A stretch of DNA of 64,000 nt from the NCBI GenBank assembly GCA_010084195.1, contig RGPS01000003.1, forward strand, positions 1 through 64,000, given 5' to 3'. The notes under the pieces are model-generated. The model ran no database searches, was not told the DNA's origin, and saw only the letters and a program-made list of their open reading frames with translations. The translations under genes were made by a program, and so were the position numbers. This document shows positions 46,828 to 54,786 of the stretch, one piece after another. Within the stretch, counting starts at the first letter, position 1. Every line of letters starts with the position of its first letter. Source of the stretch: Terriglobia bacterium (lineage in GTDB: Bacteria > Acidobacteriota > Terriglobia > Bryobacterales > Bryobacteraceae).

Positions 46828-47433
46828 ATGACCTGCTGGAATTGCGGCGCGGCCGAGCCCGCACGTTTTTGTGTTTCTTGTAAGGCCTTGCAGCCTCCGG
46901 TCCCTGAGTACTTCGCGTTCTTTGAGCTTGCTCCACAGTTGGCTTTAGACGAGAAAGACCTGCAGCAGCGCTTTTACGGGCTGAGCCGCAAGCTACACCC
47001 TGATCTGTTTTCCCGTAAGTCGCCTGCAGAGAATGAACACGCTCTGGAGGCGACTGCCGTTTTGAATGACGCCTACAGAACGCTTCGCGATCCCATTGCG
47101 CGCGCCCTGTACGTCCTGAAACTGGAGGGCTTGGATGTGGGGGAGCAATCCACCAAAGACGTCCCTCCCGAACTGCTCGAAGAGGTCTTTGAGCTCAACA
47201 TGGCGCTCGAAGAAGCCCGCATGGGTGATGCCGATGCACTTGCCCAGCTACCGGGTTTTCGTGTTCGCTTTGAAGCCATGCGCGCAGAAACAGACCTTGC
47301 TGTTGCCCAGGTTTCCACAGCCTGGGATGCCACCCACGCCAAACAGGCGCTGACAGACCTTCGTGGTCACCTCAACCGCCGAAAATACATCACGAATCTC
47401 ATCGACAAAACGAATGTTCCAGATCGAGTTTGA
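46828..47433 (+). CDS. hscB: Fe-S assembly co-chaperone HscB with N-terminal zinc ribbon
   Basis: A 201-residue J-protein. The first 18 residues hold CWNC and CVSC (Cys3, Cys6, Cys15, Cys18), a zinc-ribbon seen in eukaryote-type and some bacterial HscBs but not in the E. coli protein. The J-domain follows (about 27-100) with HPD at residues 57-59, and a C-terminal helical bundle for IscU binding. It stimulates HscA ATPase and delivers IscU. It overlaps hscA by 20 bases. Confidence 0.92.
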   Translation: MTCWNCGAAEPARFCVSCKALQPPVPEYFAFFELAPQLALDEKDLQQRFYGLSRKLHPDLFSRKSPAENEHALEATAVLNDAYRTLRDPIARALYVLKLEGLDVGEQSTKDVPPELLEEVFELNMALEEARMGDADALAQLPGFRVRFEAMRAETDLAVAQVSTAWDATHAKQALTDLRGHLNRRKYITNLIDKTNVPDRV

Positions 47434-49258
47434 CAACCAACCGGACCTAGTCGTAGGCATTGACCTCGGCACCACCAATAGCCTTGTTGCGTGGATGAAT
47501 CTGACTCAGCCCGAGGTTATCCCCGGTGAGGACGGTGACAAACTTGTCCCCAGCATCGTTTCGCTTACTGAAGCGGGCGAGCTCATCGTAGGCAACGCGG
47601 CCCGCCAGGAGTTGATTGACCACCCTGAGCGCAGTATCTATTCGGTGAAGCGGTTGATGGGGCGCGGGATCGAAGATGTCCGCGATGAACTCAAGCTTTT
47701 TCCTTTCCGGATTGCAGAGGGCAGCGAGAATGTCATTCGGGTGGCGCTCGGGGATCAGACTTTTACCCCCCCGGAGATCTCTGCGTTTATCCTGCGGCAG
47801 TTGAAGAAGAATGCCGAGACGGCTCTGGATGCCAGAGTTACGAAAGCAGTCATCACGGTGCCCGCCTACTTCAATGACGCCCAGCGGCAGGCAACTCGTG
47901 ATGCGGGGCGCCTGGCCGGTCTGGAAGTTCTCCGCCTGGTGAATGAACCGACGGCTGCAGCTCTCGCGTACGGCCTCGACAAGCGCAAAGAAGGCGTGGT
48001 TGCTGTGTATGACCTGGGCGGCGGCACGTTCGATGTCTCCATCCTCAAGTTGCAGGAGGGGATTTTTGAAGTCCTCGCCACCAACGGCGATACCCACCTT
48101 GGCGGCGACGACATCGATAACCGGTTGATGCAAATTGCGATTGAGGACATTCAGGCAGAGTGGGGCGAAGGTATCGCGCATTCCGGTGAGGCCATTCAGA
48201 CGCTGCGTCAGGATGTAATCCGCGTCAAAGAAGCCCTCTCCTTTGCTCCCAGTGTGAACCTTGAGTTCGCCTGGCATGGAAAGAAGTATCAGCGCACCAT
48301 CACCCGCGAGCTTTTTGACGGTCTGATTCAGGACATTGTGGATCGCACGCTGGGCCCTTGCCGCGATTGCATGAAAGACGCAGGCGTCACTCCCGAACAG
48401 ATCGACGAAGTGGTGTTGGTGGGTGGTTCGACGAGGATTCCACTGGTGCGGAGCGCCGTGGAAGTCCTCTTCCGCGCCCGACCTCATACCGAGCTCAACC
48501 CGGATGAAGTGGTAGCTCTTGGTGCCGCGGTACAGGCTGGTATTCTGGCTGGCACAGTCGAAAACCAGCTACTCCTCGACGTCACACCCCTCTCGCTCGG
48601 GATCGAGATGTATGGCGGCGTGGCTTCGAAAATCATCCACCGCAACTCGACCATTCCGGCCAGCGCCGGCGAAACGTTTACTACTGGAGTGGATCGCCAA
48701 ACCAATGTCCTGATCCATGTAGTGCAGGGCGAACGCGAACTCGCGAAAGACTGCCGCAGCCTCGCTCGTTTCGATCTCAAGGGCATCGATCCTATGCCCG
48801 CCGGATTCGCCCGTATCGAAGTCCGCTTCCTCATTGATGCCAACGGTATCCTTTCCGTCACCGCCCGCGATGCGCGCACAGGAAAAGAACAAACGGTCGA
48901 AGTAAAACCGTCCTACGGCCTCACCGATGAGCAGGTGGAAGCGATGATTGAAGCTTCCATCGATAACGCCGAAGCCGATTACAAAGCAGCGCAGTTGTCC
49001 GGCATCCGGATTGAAGCAGACGGCATCATGGCTGCAACCGAAAAAGCCATGCGCAACAAGGCCTGGCTAACTTTGACCGACGAAGAGCGCGCCGAAGTAA
49101 CCGCAGCCATGAATCGGCTCAAGGTGGTCTATTGCATCAACGACCACCACCTGATTCACGCCCAGGTGGATATTCTGAACCAGGCGACCCACAAGCTTGC
49201 CGAGAACATGATGAATACGGCAGTGCAAGGGGCGCTGCAGGGTACTAAGGTCGAGTAG
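47414..49258 (+). CDS. hscA: Fe-S assembly chaperone HscA (Hsp70)
   Basis: A 614-residue Hsp70 from the ATG at 47414 (the frame is open to 47363, but that part reads hscB). Signature motifs are VGIDLGTTNSLVAW, VYDLGGGTFDVSIL, and VVLVGGSTRIPLVR, with the substrate-binding domain starting at LLLDVTPLSLGIE. Overlap with hscB and presence of iscU with LPPVK support HscA rather than DnaK. It releases clusters from IscU in an ATP-driven cycle. Its 3' end overlaps the convergent nagB-like gene by 14 bases. No ferredoxin or iscX follows. Confidence 0.93.
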   Translation: MFQIEFDNQPDLVVGIDLGTTNSLVAWMNLTQPEVIPGEDGDKLVPSIVSLTEAGELIVGNAARQELIDHPERSIYSVKRLMGRGIEDVRDELKLFPFRIAEGSENVIRVALGDQTFTPPEISAFILRQLKKNAETALDARVTKAVITVPAYFNDAQRQATRDAGRLAGLEVLRLVNEPTAAALAYGLDKRKEGVVAVYDLGGGTFDVSILKLQEGIFEVLATNGDTHLGGDDIDNRLMQIAIEDIQAEWGEGIAHSGEAIQTLRQDVIRVKEALSFAPSVNLEFAWHGKKYQRTITRELFDGLIQDIVDRTLGPCRDCMKDAGVTPEQIDEVVLVGGSTRIPLVRSAVEVLFRARPHTELNPDEVVALGAAVQAGILAGTVENQLLLDVTPLSLGIEMYGGVASKIIHRNSTIPASAGETFTTGVDRQTNVLIHVVQGERELAKDCRSLARFDLKGIDPMPAGFARIEVRFLIDANGILSVTARDARTGKEQTVEVKPSYGLTDEQVEAMIEASIDNAEADYKAAQLSGIRIEADGIMAATEKAMRNKAWLTLTDEERAEVTAAMNRLKVVYCINDHHLIHAQVDILNQATHKLAENMMNTAVQGALQGTKVE

Positions 49259-50003
49259 CCCAAACGGGCGACAAGAGCGAAGCTGACTCCGCATCCAGAT
49301 ACAGCGTGGCCCCCGAGTGAACTCGGAGTAAAGAACCGGGACACGCCGTCGTCAGGGGCCCTTCCAATGAATCCCGTACCGCGACAGCCTTGCGGAAATC
49401 GGGAACCGAACAGATCAGCGTTTCAGCCGCCATCAACTGAGGGCAGGTAAAGCTCACAGCTTCCGTCGGCACGGCCTCAAGGTTCGCGAAGTGCCCTTCC
49501 CCGACTTGCTGCAACCGACAAACCTCATCCAGCGGCACTTTCTTTATCCTTTTCGGATCGAGAAAATCTGCAACAGGCGGGTCATTGAACGCTATGTGCC
49601 CATTCTCGCCGATGCCAATAAAAGCCAGGTCGAGTGGCCCCGCTGCCAGCAGGTCTGAATAGCGCCTCAGTTCTGCGTCGAGATCGGTCGCGTCTCCATT
49701 GATGTAGTGGACAACCCGGGGCTGAACCTTGTCCTCAAAGCGAGTCCGAATCCACAAACGGAAAGCCGCCGGGTGAGTAGCCGGCAACCCAACGTATTCG
49801 TCCAGGTGAAACGCTTCCACCGCGCCCCACGGAATTTCGGGAAGTGTCACCAATTTCTCCATCATGGCTACCTGGGAGTTACCCGTCGCGACCACAATGC
49901 GCGCATGTCCCTTCCGCGCCACTATCCGCCGGATTACCTCGGCAGCCTGCAAGGCCGCCGCCAGTGCGAGGGCTTCTTTTTTCTCAAAGATATGAACAGT
50001 CAT
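49245..50003 (-). CDS. nagB: Glucosamine-6-phosphate deaminase-like protein
   Basis: A 252-residue NagB/6-phosphogluconolactonase-family protein: AFHLDEYVGLPATHPAAF, GIGENGHIAFNDPP with the conserved catalytic Asp-Glu-His pattern, and LDPKRIKKVPLDEVCRLQQ. The order fits NagB, which converts glucosamine-6-P to fructose-6-P and ammonia; isomerase-type SIS domains are absent. It is slightly shorter than E. coli NagB. It converges on hscA with overlapping ends and lies 8 bases from the preceding reverse gene's stop. Confidence 0.85.
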   Translation of the reverse strand: MTVHIFEKKEALALAAALQAAEVIRRIVARKGHARIVVATGNSQVAMMEKLVTLPEIPWGAVEAFHLDEYVGLPATHPAAFRLWIRTRFEDKVQPRVVHYINGDATDLDAELRRYSDLLAAGPLDLAFIGIGENGHIAFNDPPVADFLDPKRIKKVPLDEVCRLQQVGEGHFANLEAVPTEAVSFTCPQLMAAETLICSVPDFRKAVAVRDSLEGPLTTACPGSLLRVHSGATLYLDAESASLLSPVWATRP

Positions 50004-50011
50004 GTCTGTAT

Positions 50012-51823
50012 TTATTGAATGGCGATAAAAGCGGTATTGGAACTGCGACCATTGCTGGTAACTACTACCGGCAACGCATTACCTGTCAAGCCTGCCGGGA
50101 TCTGACAGTTGATCTGGTCCAAACCGGCGAAGCCGGGAGAACGCCCGGCATAGGTAACCGGAACCGACTGTCCGCCGATGGTGATAACCGGAACCATGGT
50201 GGCATACTCCAGAGTATCTCTGACGCTGGTCGCCCCCAGCCCCGTGAGGTATAAAGACAGAAAATCGCCTGTCCGCAGAGGAGCTGTTGTGCTGACCACA
50301 ACACCCGACAGGGCATTCAGAGCCGCGGCGGCGCCGTTGGCATCCAGCAGGAAAATGCTCGGCGTCGTCGGGGCGACGCGAACATTGACCGTATGTTGCC
50401 CGTTGGCGTTTCTTACTGTTAACTGAGTCAGGCCCGGTGCGACCACAGGATAAACAAAGTTGATCTGTCCGCTGCCGACAGAAACAATCTGGGCCAGGGT
50501 GGTACCGACGATAACCTGAACATCGCCGATCTGCGCAGGATATGGCCGAGACGCTATCTGGCTGGAACTTGCCAGATTCGTCCCGTAAATCGAGACGTAG
50601 GCACCGGGCGAGACATCGTAGGGGAATGGCGCGGGACCCGCAGCCGGGATAACCCCACGTGGCAAAATCACAGGCCCAGGCTTTACAATCTGCACCGACG
50701 AGGTGGCTGAGGCAAGGGATACGGCAGCGGGCTGCACGCTTCCGCTCAGCGGGCTAATGGAGAGCTGAACGGTCTGCGCAGCGCTCAAAGCCTCTGCATA
50801 GGCGATATTCCCGGCGTTCGCCGGAACACTCACGTTCGGGGTCGCATTGGTAACATTAGCGCCGATGATCTATACCGGCACATCACTCGTGTCACGCAAC
50901 TGGAGCAACAACCCGCCCGTTCCACTCAAGGTGGTCTGCGACTCGGAGGCAATCCCGGTAGTTTTCCAGGCCGCAGTCCCGGTCAGGAACGACGTGATGA
51001 TCTGGGTGACGGGGTTCGTGATGTTCGTGATGATGTCATTGATGACGGGCGCAGAGGATGCGCAAAAGCCAAACAGAGACAACAATGAGTTCCCGGTATG
51101 GCAATGCGGCACAATCCTGGTGACACCTGGGCGATAGAAGCCGAGCGACGAACTTGTGAGCGCGACAACTCCATCATCAAAGCCAGCGGTTTTGGAAGCC
51201 GTACCCGTTCCACCATTACCGGCAATTGAAATCGCGTCTATTCCGCGAAGGTCATCGAATCCCTGATTCCAGCTGTTGAGATCAAACAGAAACTGGCTGC
51301 CGAGGGACATCGCCTGAGTCTGCCGGTCCGAACCCAGCGCGCTCGCGATGGAGGAGCCGAAATGGGGAGTCGCGATGAAGATTGCTTTGCGAACCGGAAC
51401 CGTGGCTGGAGGCGCAAATGAGGCCGGCGAAACATCCTGCTTCCCCGAAAGATAGCAGCGCAGGATCAACCCACCCATGCTGTGAACAATCACATCTACC
51501 TGCGTAACGGTCGAGCCATCTGCGTACTTCAGGGAAGCCAGGAACTGGCCGAACGCAATGCCCTCCGCTTCGATAGACGCCCGCAATGAACCAGTGCCAC
51601 CGATGGAGCAGTTATCAAAATAGAGACTGACAATCCCGGACGCCTGCAAAACCTTGTCTGCGCCCCCGAAGTTTGCCGCCAGCCCGGTATCGGTGCAGTT
51701 GGCCTGATAGCCATTAATGAAGACTACGGGGGGATTCGGCCCTTTAGGAATCGCCTGGGTGCCGGTAATGAGCTGCGCGACCAAGAAGCCGGGGATGAGA
51801 AAAAGCACAAGGGCGAGACGCAT
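50012..51823 (-). pseudogene. Secreted lipase-like protein with Solibacter-type C-terminal domain, split by an in-frame amber codon
   Basis: Codons 1-317 from ATG 51823 give a signal peptide (LALVLFLIPGFLVAQ) and an alpha/beta-hydrolase: VDVIVHSMGGLILRCYL with the nucleophile Ser in HSMGG, IATPHFGSSI, and a later Asp/His. At 50870-50872 the frame meets TAG after SDVPV. In the same frame it continues without a break as IIGANVTNATPNVSV and then the TIGR03437-type domain (GAYVSIYGTNLA, QINFVYPVV, DFLSLYLTGLGATSV) up to 50012. A GTG at 50833 lacks a ribosome binding site, so the second half is not an independent gene. Nonsense mutation, sequencing error or readthrough are the options. Confidence 0.75.
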
Positions 51824-51824
51824 A

Positions 51825-52778
51825 CTACTGCAATGGTAATCGGCTTGCGACGGTCAGGACTTCCGTCGCGCAACCCTTTGCTGGAATCTGAACCCCTTGA
51901 GGCCCGGCGAGCTCCCTTACCCTGAGCGGATAACCTTCTCCGAACGCTGACAACTGGTACCGCCCCGCCACCAGACCATCAAACCAAAACCGGCCTTCCG
52001 CATCCGACGCAGTGAACCGATGCTGCCCTTCCGGCGTCGTCATGCCGACTACAACCCCGGCTACCGGGGCTTCAATACGGTCTGAATAGGTTGGACGATC
52101 CTGGTCGCGCTTGCTGGTGACAAAGCCCTCCAGTCGGGTAGTTGCTTCCCCGCCCTTCTCATATTGATAGAGAAACGCCAAGTCCGCGCCCGCGTCGGCA
52201 AGTCGCCTGGTGCGGTAGCAGATGCTGGTCTTGAGCCGCCCCGTCTCTTCGTCATAGTCGGCATAGACAAGATAGGTCTCACCCGTCTGGAAGTGGACTC
52301 CGCAGTCGCCGGAATCGCTCCAGACAGTTGTGAAGTCGTCGCTCTCCGGTTCCTCGTCATCGTCTCCCTGAGGTAACTTGTACCGCTTCAGGACCTTGAA
52401 ACGGGTCCGCACTCCCCCCGATGCGATGGAGTTGAAGGAATCTTCCAGTTCCCGCAGGGTGGGGGCGTTTTCCAACTGGGTACGCTCCTGCATTGGCAGG
52501 TCACCAGACAGTTCCAGATACAGAGCGCGAAGTTCTTCGAGGGCTCCCTGGCTCCGCAGACGGGATAATTTCTCAAGCGGGAGTTTTGGAACACCGTTGG
52601 CCAACCGCCAATAATCCAGGTACTTTGGCTGTACGCTCTCAGCTACCCCAATGAAGACAGCATCCGTCGAGCGCACTTCACGGCAGATGGGGTAAACACT
52701 AAGGCACTCACAGGCCCGGGCCGGAAAAGGAAGTATCGCCAAAAGAATCGATATTGGCACTCCGAGCCTGCGAGGCAT
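51825..52778 (-). CDS. Secreted NTR/TIMP-like protein with carboxypeptidase-regulatory domain
   Basis: A 317-residue protein. Signal peptide to about residue 22, cleaved just before CECLSVYPICREVRSTDAVF, where a cysteine right at the mature N-terminus followed by a second Cys pair and VFIGVAESVQ resembles the OB-fold start of NTR/TIMP-like domains. SGDCGVHFQTGETYLVYA with CYRTRRL continues that domain. A beta-sandwich of the carboxypeptidase-regulatory type (PVAGVVVGM, SDAEGRFWFDGLVAGRYQL) closes it. Role unknown; possibly protease inhibition or binding. It lies 8 bases after tpiA and adjoins the lipase gene. Confidence 0.68.
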   Translation of the reverse strand: MPRRLGVPISILLAILPFPARACECLSVYPICREVRSTDAVFIGVAESVQPKYLDYWRLANGVPKLPLEKLSRLRSQGALEELRALYLELSGDLPMQERTQLENAPTLRELEDSFNSIASGGVRTRFKVLKRYKLPQGDDDEEPESDDFTTVWSDSGDCGVHFQTGETYLVYADYDEETGRLKTSICYRTRRLADAGADLAFLYQYEKGGEATTRLEGFVTSKRDQDRPTYSDRIEAPVAGVVVGMTTPEGQHRFTASDAEGRFWFDGLVAGRYQLSAFGEGYPLRVRELAGPQGVQIPAKGCATEVLTVASRLPLQ

Positions 52779-52786
52779 CTGATTCC

Positions 52787-53539
52787 CTATGCGTCGAAGT
52801 TGACTACAGCCGCAAAAGAATCGGCCTTGAGGCTGGCACCGCCGACCAGGGCGCCGTCAATTTCCTCTTCTGCCATCAGGACCTTCACATTGCCCGGGTT
52901 CACGCTGCCGCCGTAGAGGATACGGACTGACGCTGCCGCATCGGCACCGAACTTATCAGCAGCCAGCTGGCGGATGGTGCGGTGCGCGGCTGCAGCCATT
53001 TCCGGCGTCGCCACCTTGCCGGTGCCAATGGCCCAGACAGGCTCATAGGCGATGACGGATTTTGCGAACTGTTCAGCCGTGAGGCCCGCGATACCGCCAT
53101 CAAACTGTTCGGTCAGAACTTCATCTGTACGATTTCCTTCGCGCTCGGCCAGAGTTTCACCAACACAGATAATCGGCGTCAGGCCGTGTTCGAGCGCCGC
53201 CTGCGTGCGCTGCAGGACAGTGGCGTCCGTTTCCCCAAAGTACTGGCGGCGTTCGGAATGGCCGACGATCACCCAGGCGCAGCCGGCAGCCTTCAACATA
53301 GGTCCTGAAACTTCGCCGGTAAAAGCACCTTCTGTGCCCCAGTAGATGTTCTGGGCGCCGATGCCGACATTGGAACCGGCAGTTTCTTCAACGGCTGCCG
53401 CGATATCAACCAGCGGAGGGCAAATGACGATGTCATTGGAAGAGGCCGCAACCAGGGGATTAAAAGCCTGAAAGAAGGCACGTGTCTCGGTCGGGTTCTT
53501 GAACATCTTCCAGTTCCCGGCCAGTAATGGTTTTCTCAT
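52787..53539 (-). CDS. tpiA: Triosephosphate isomerase
   Basis: A 250-residue TIM-barrel enzyme: LLAGNWKMFKN with the catalytic Lys, VGHSERRQYFGE with His95-type residue, AYEPVWAIGTGKVAT with the catalytic Glu, and the phosphate-binding LYGGSVNPGN and LVGGASLK. It interconverts the triose phosphates in glycolysis. It overlaps deoB by 4 bases, so the two are co-translated. Confidence 0.97.
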   Translation of the reverse strand: MRKPLLAGNWKMFKNPTETRAFFQAFNPLVAASSNDIVICPPLVDIAAAVEETAGSNVGIGAQNIYWGTEGAFTGEVSGPMLKAAGCAWVIVGHSERRQYFGETDATVLQRTQAALEHGLTPIICVGETLAEREGNRTDEVLTEQFDGGIAGLTAEQFAKSVIAYEPVWAIGTGKVATPEMAAAAHRTIRQLAADKFGADAAASVRILYGGSVNPGNVKVLMAEEEIDGALVGGASLKADSFAAVVNFDA

Positions 53540-54705
53540 AATAGTTCGTGTAAAAAGCTCGTACCTTTCACGATCGAGGTCCCGAAATTCTCGGCGATCG
53601 TTTGTCCCATGTCGCTCAGGGTTGCCCGCAGGCCAAGGTCCACGCCATGGCGCGCCTTTGGCCCGAAAGCGATCAAGGGCGTGTATTCACGGCTGTGATC
53701 GGTGGAAGGTGTTGTCGGGTCGCAACCATGGTCGGCGGTCAGCATCACCAGATCATCCGGCCCCAGTGCTGCCTCCAACGTTGGCAACCACGCATCGAAC
53801 TCCTCCAGGGCGGCCCCATAACCTTCGACATCATTCCGATGTCCAAAAAGCTGATCAAAATCGACGAGGTTGACGTAAATAACGCCCTCGGGTGCCTCGG
53901 TCATCGCTGTCAGCGTCTTCGCCATACCTTCGGCGTTGCTCCTGGTCTTGACGTGCTCCCCGATCCCATGCCCCACGAAGACATCGAAGATCTTGCCGAC
54001 GCTGTAAACCGGGACTCCTTTGTCAGACAACTGGTCCAGCAGCATGCCGGCAGGGGGAGGAACCGCATAATCATGTCGGTTCGATGTCCGCTTGAAGCTG
54101 CCGGGCTCGCCTTCGAAGGGTCTGGCGATCACACGACCTACTTCATAAGGACCAGCCAGAAGTTCCCTGGCAATTTCGCAAATTCGATAAAGCTCCCAGA
54201 GCGGGATCGTTTCTTCATGCGCGGCCACCTGGAACACACTGTCAGCCGACGTATAGATGATGGGCGACCCGGTCTCCATATGGAGTTCGCCCAGTTCGGT
54301 AATGATCTCGGTGCCGGATGCAGCCTTGTTCCCCAGGGTGGACCGTCCGATACGATCCTCAAACGGCTTTATGATCTCGGGTGGAAAGCCGTTCGGGAAT
54401 AGCGGAAAAGGCTTATCCAGGTGGATGCCTACCATCTCCCAATGTCCCGTAGTGGTGTCTTTACCCGGCGACGCCAGAGTACACCGTCCAAACGAACCCT
54501 CCGGGTGATCGGCTGCCGGTAACTCCGGAATCGGCTTCAGGTTGCCGAGCCCCAGACGACAGAGATTCGGCAATTTCAAACCACGGAGCCTGGCAATATT
54601 GCCCAGCGTGTCGCTGCCCAGGTCGCCATAGGCTGCGGCGTCGGGCATCTCACCCACCCCCACACTGTCGAGAACTATCCAAACAACTCGCTTAAAGACG
54701 GGCAA
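53536..54705 (-). CDS. deoB: Phosphopentomutase
   Basis: A 389-residue metalloenzyme from the TTG at 54705: VVWIVLDSVGVGEMPDA with metal-binding Asp, GKDTTTGHWEM with the phosphorylated Thr, and LVMLTADHGCDPTTPSTDHS with further metal ligands. The frame is open upstream to 55041, but that part belongs to the divergent receptor gene. The length matches the family (about 390). It moves phosphate between C1 and C5 of (deoxy)ribose in nucleoside salvage. Confidence 0.92.
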   Translation of the reverse strand: MPVFKRVVWIVLDSVGVGEMPDAAAYGDLGSDTLGNIARLRGLKLPNLCRLGLGNLKPIPELPAADHPEGSFGRCTLASPGKDTTTGHWEMVGIHLDKPFPLFPNGFPPEIIKPFEDRIGRSTLGNKAASGTEIITELGELHMETGSPIIYTSADSVFQVAAHEETIPLWELYRICEIARELLAGPYEVGRVIARPFEGEPGSFKRTSNRHDYAVPPPAGMLLDQLSDKGVPVYSVGKIFDVFVGHGIGEHVKTRSNAEGMAKTLTAMTEAPEGVIYVNLVDFDQLFGHRNDVEGYGAALEEFDAWLPTLEAALGPDDLVMLTADHGCDPTTPSTDHSREYTPLIAFGPKARHGVDLGLRATLSDMGQTIAENFGTSIVKGTSFLHELL

Positions 54706-54786
54706 GTCACCAATGTACCAATATGGGAAGCAATCCCCAAAGCTGCCCATCCACTTGTGATAGCGTATCCCAGAGAGGGTCTCTTC

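Noticed and set aside
47447-48487. 346-residue reverse ORF
   Set aside because: Antisense to hscA; no family features.
38002-50872. Reassignment of TAG as a sense codon
   Set aside because: Many intact genes here end with TAG (exosortase, epsI, DUF1569, GNAT at 17818, hscA), so it is a normal stop.
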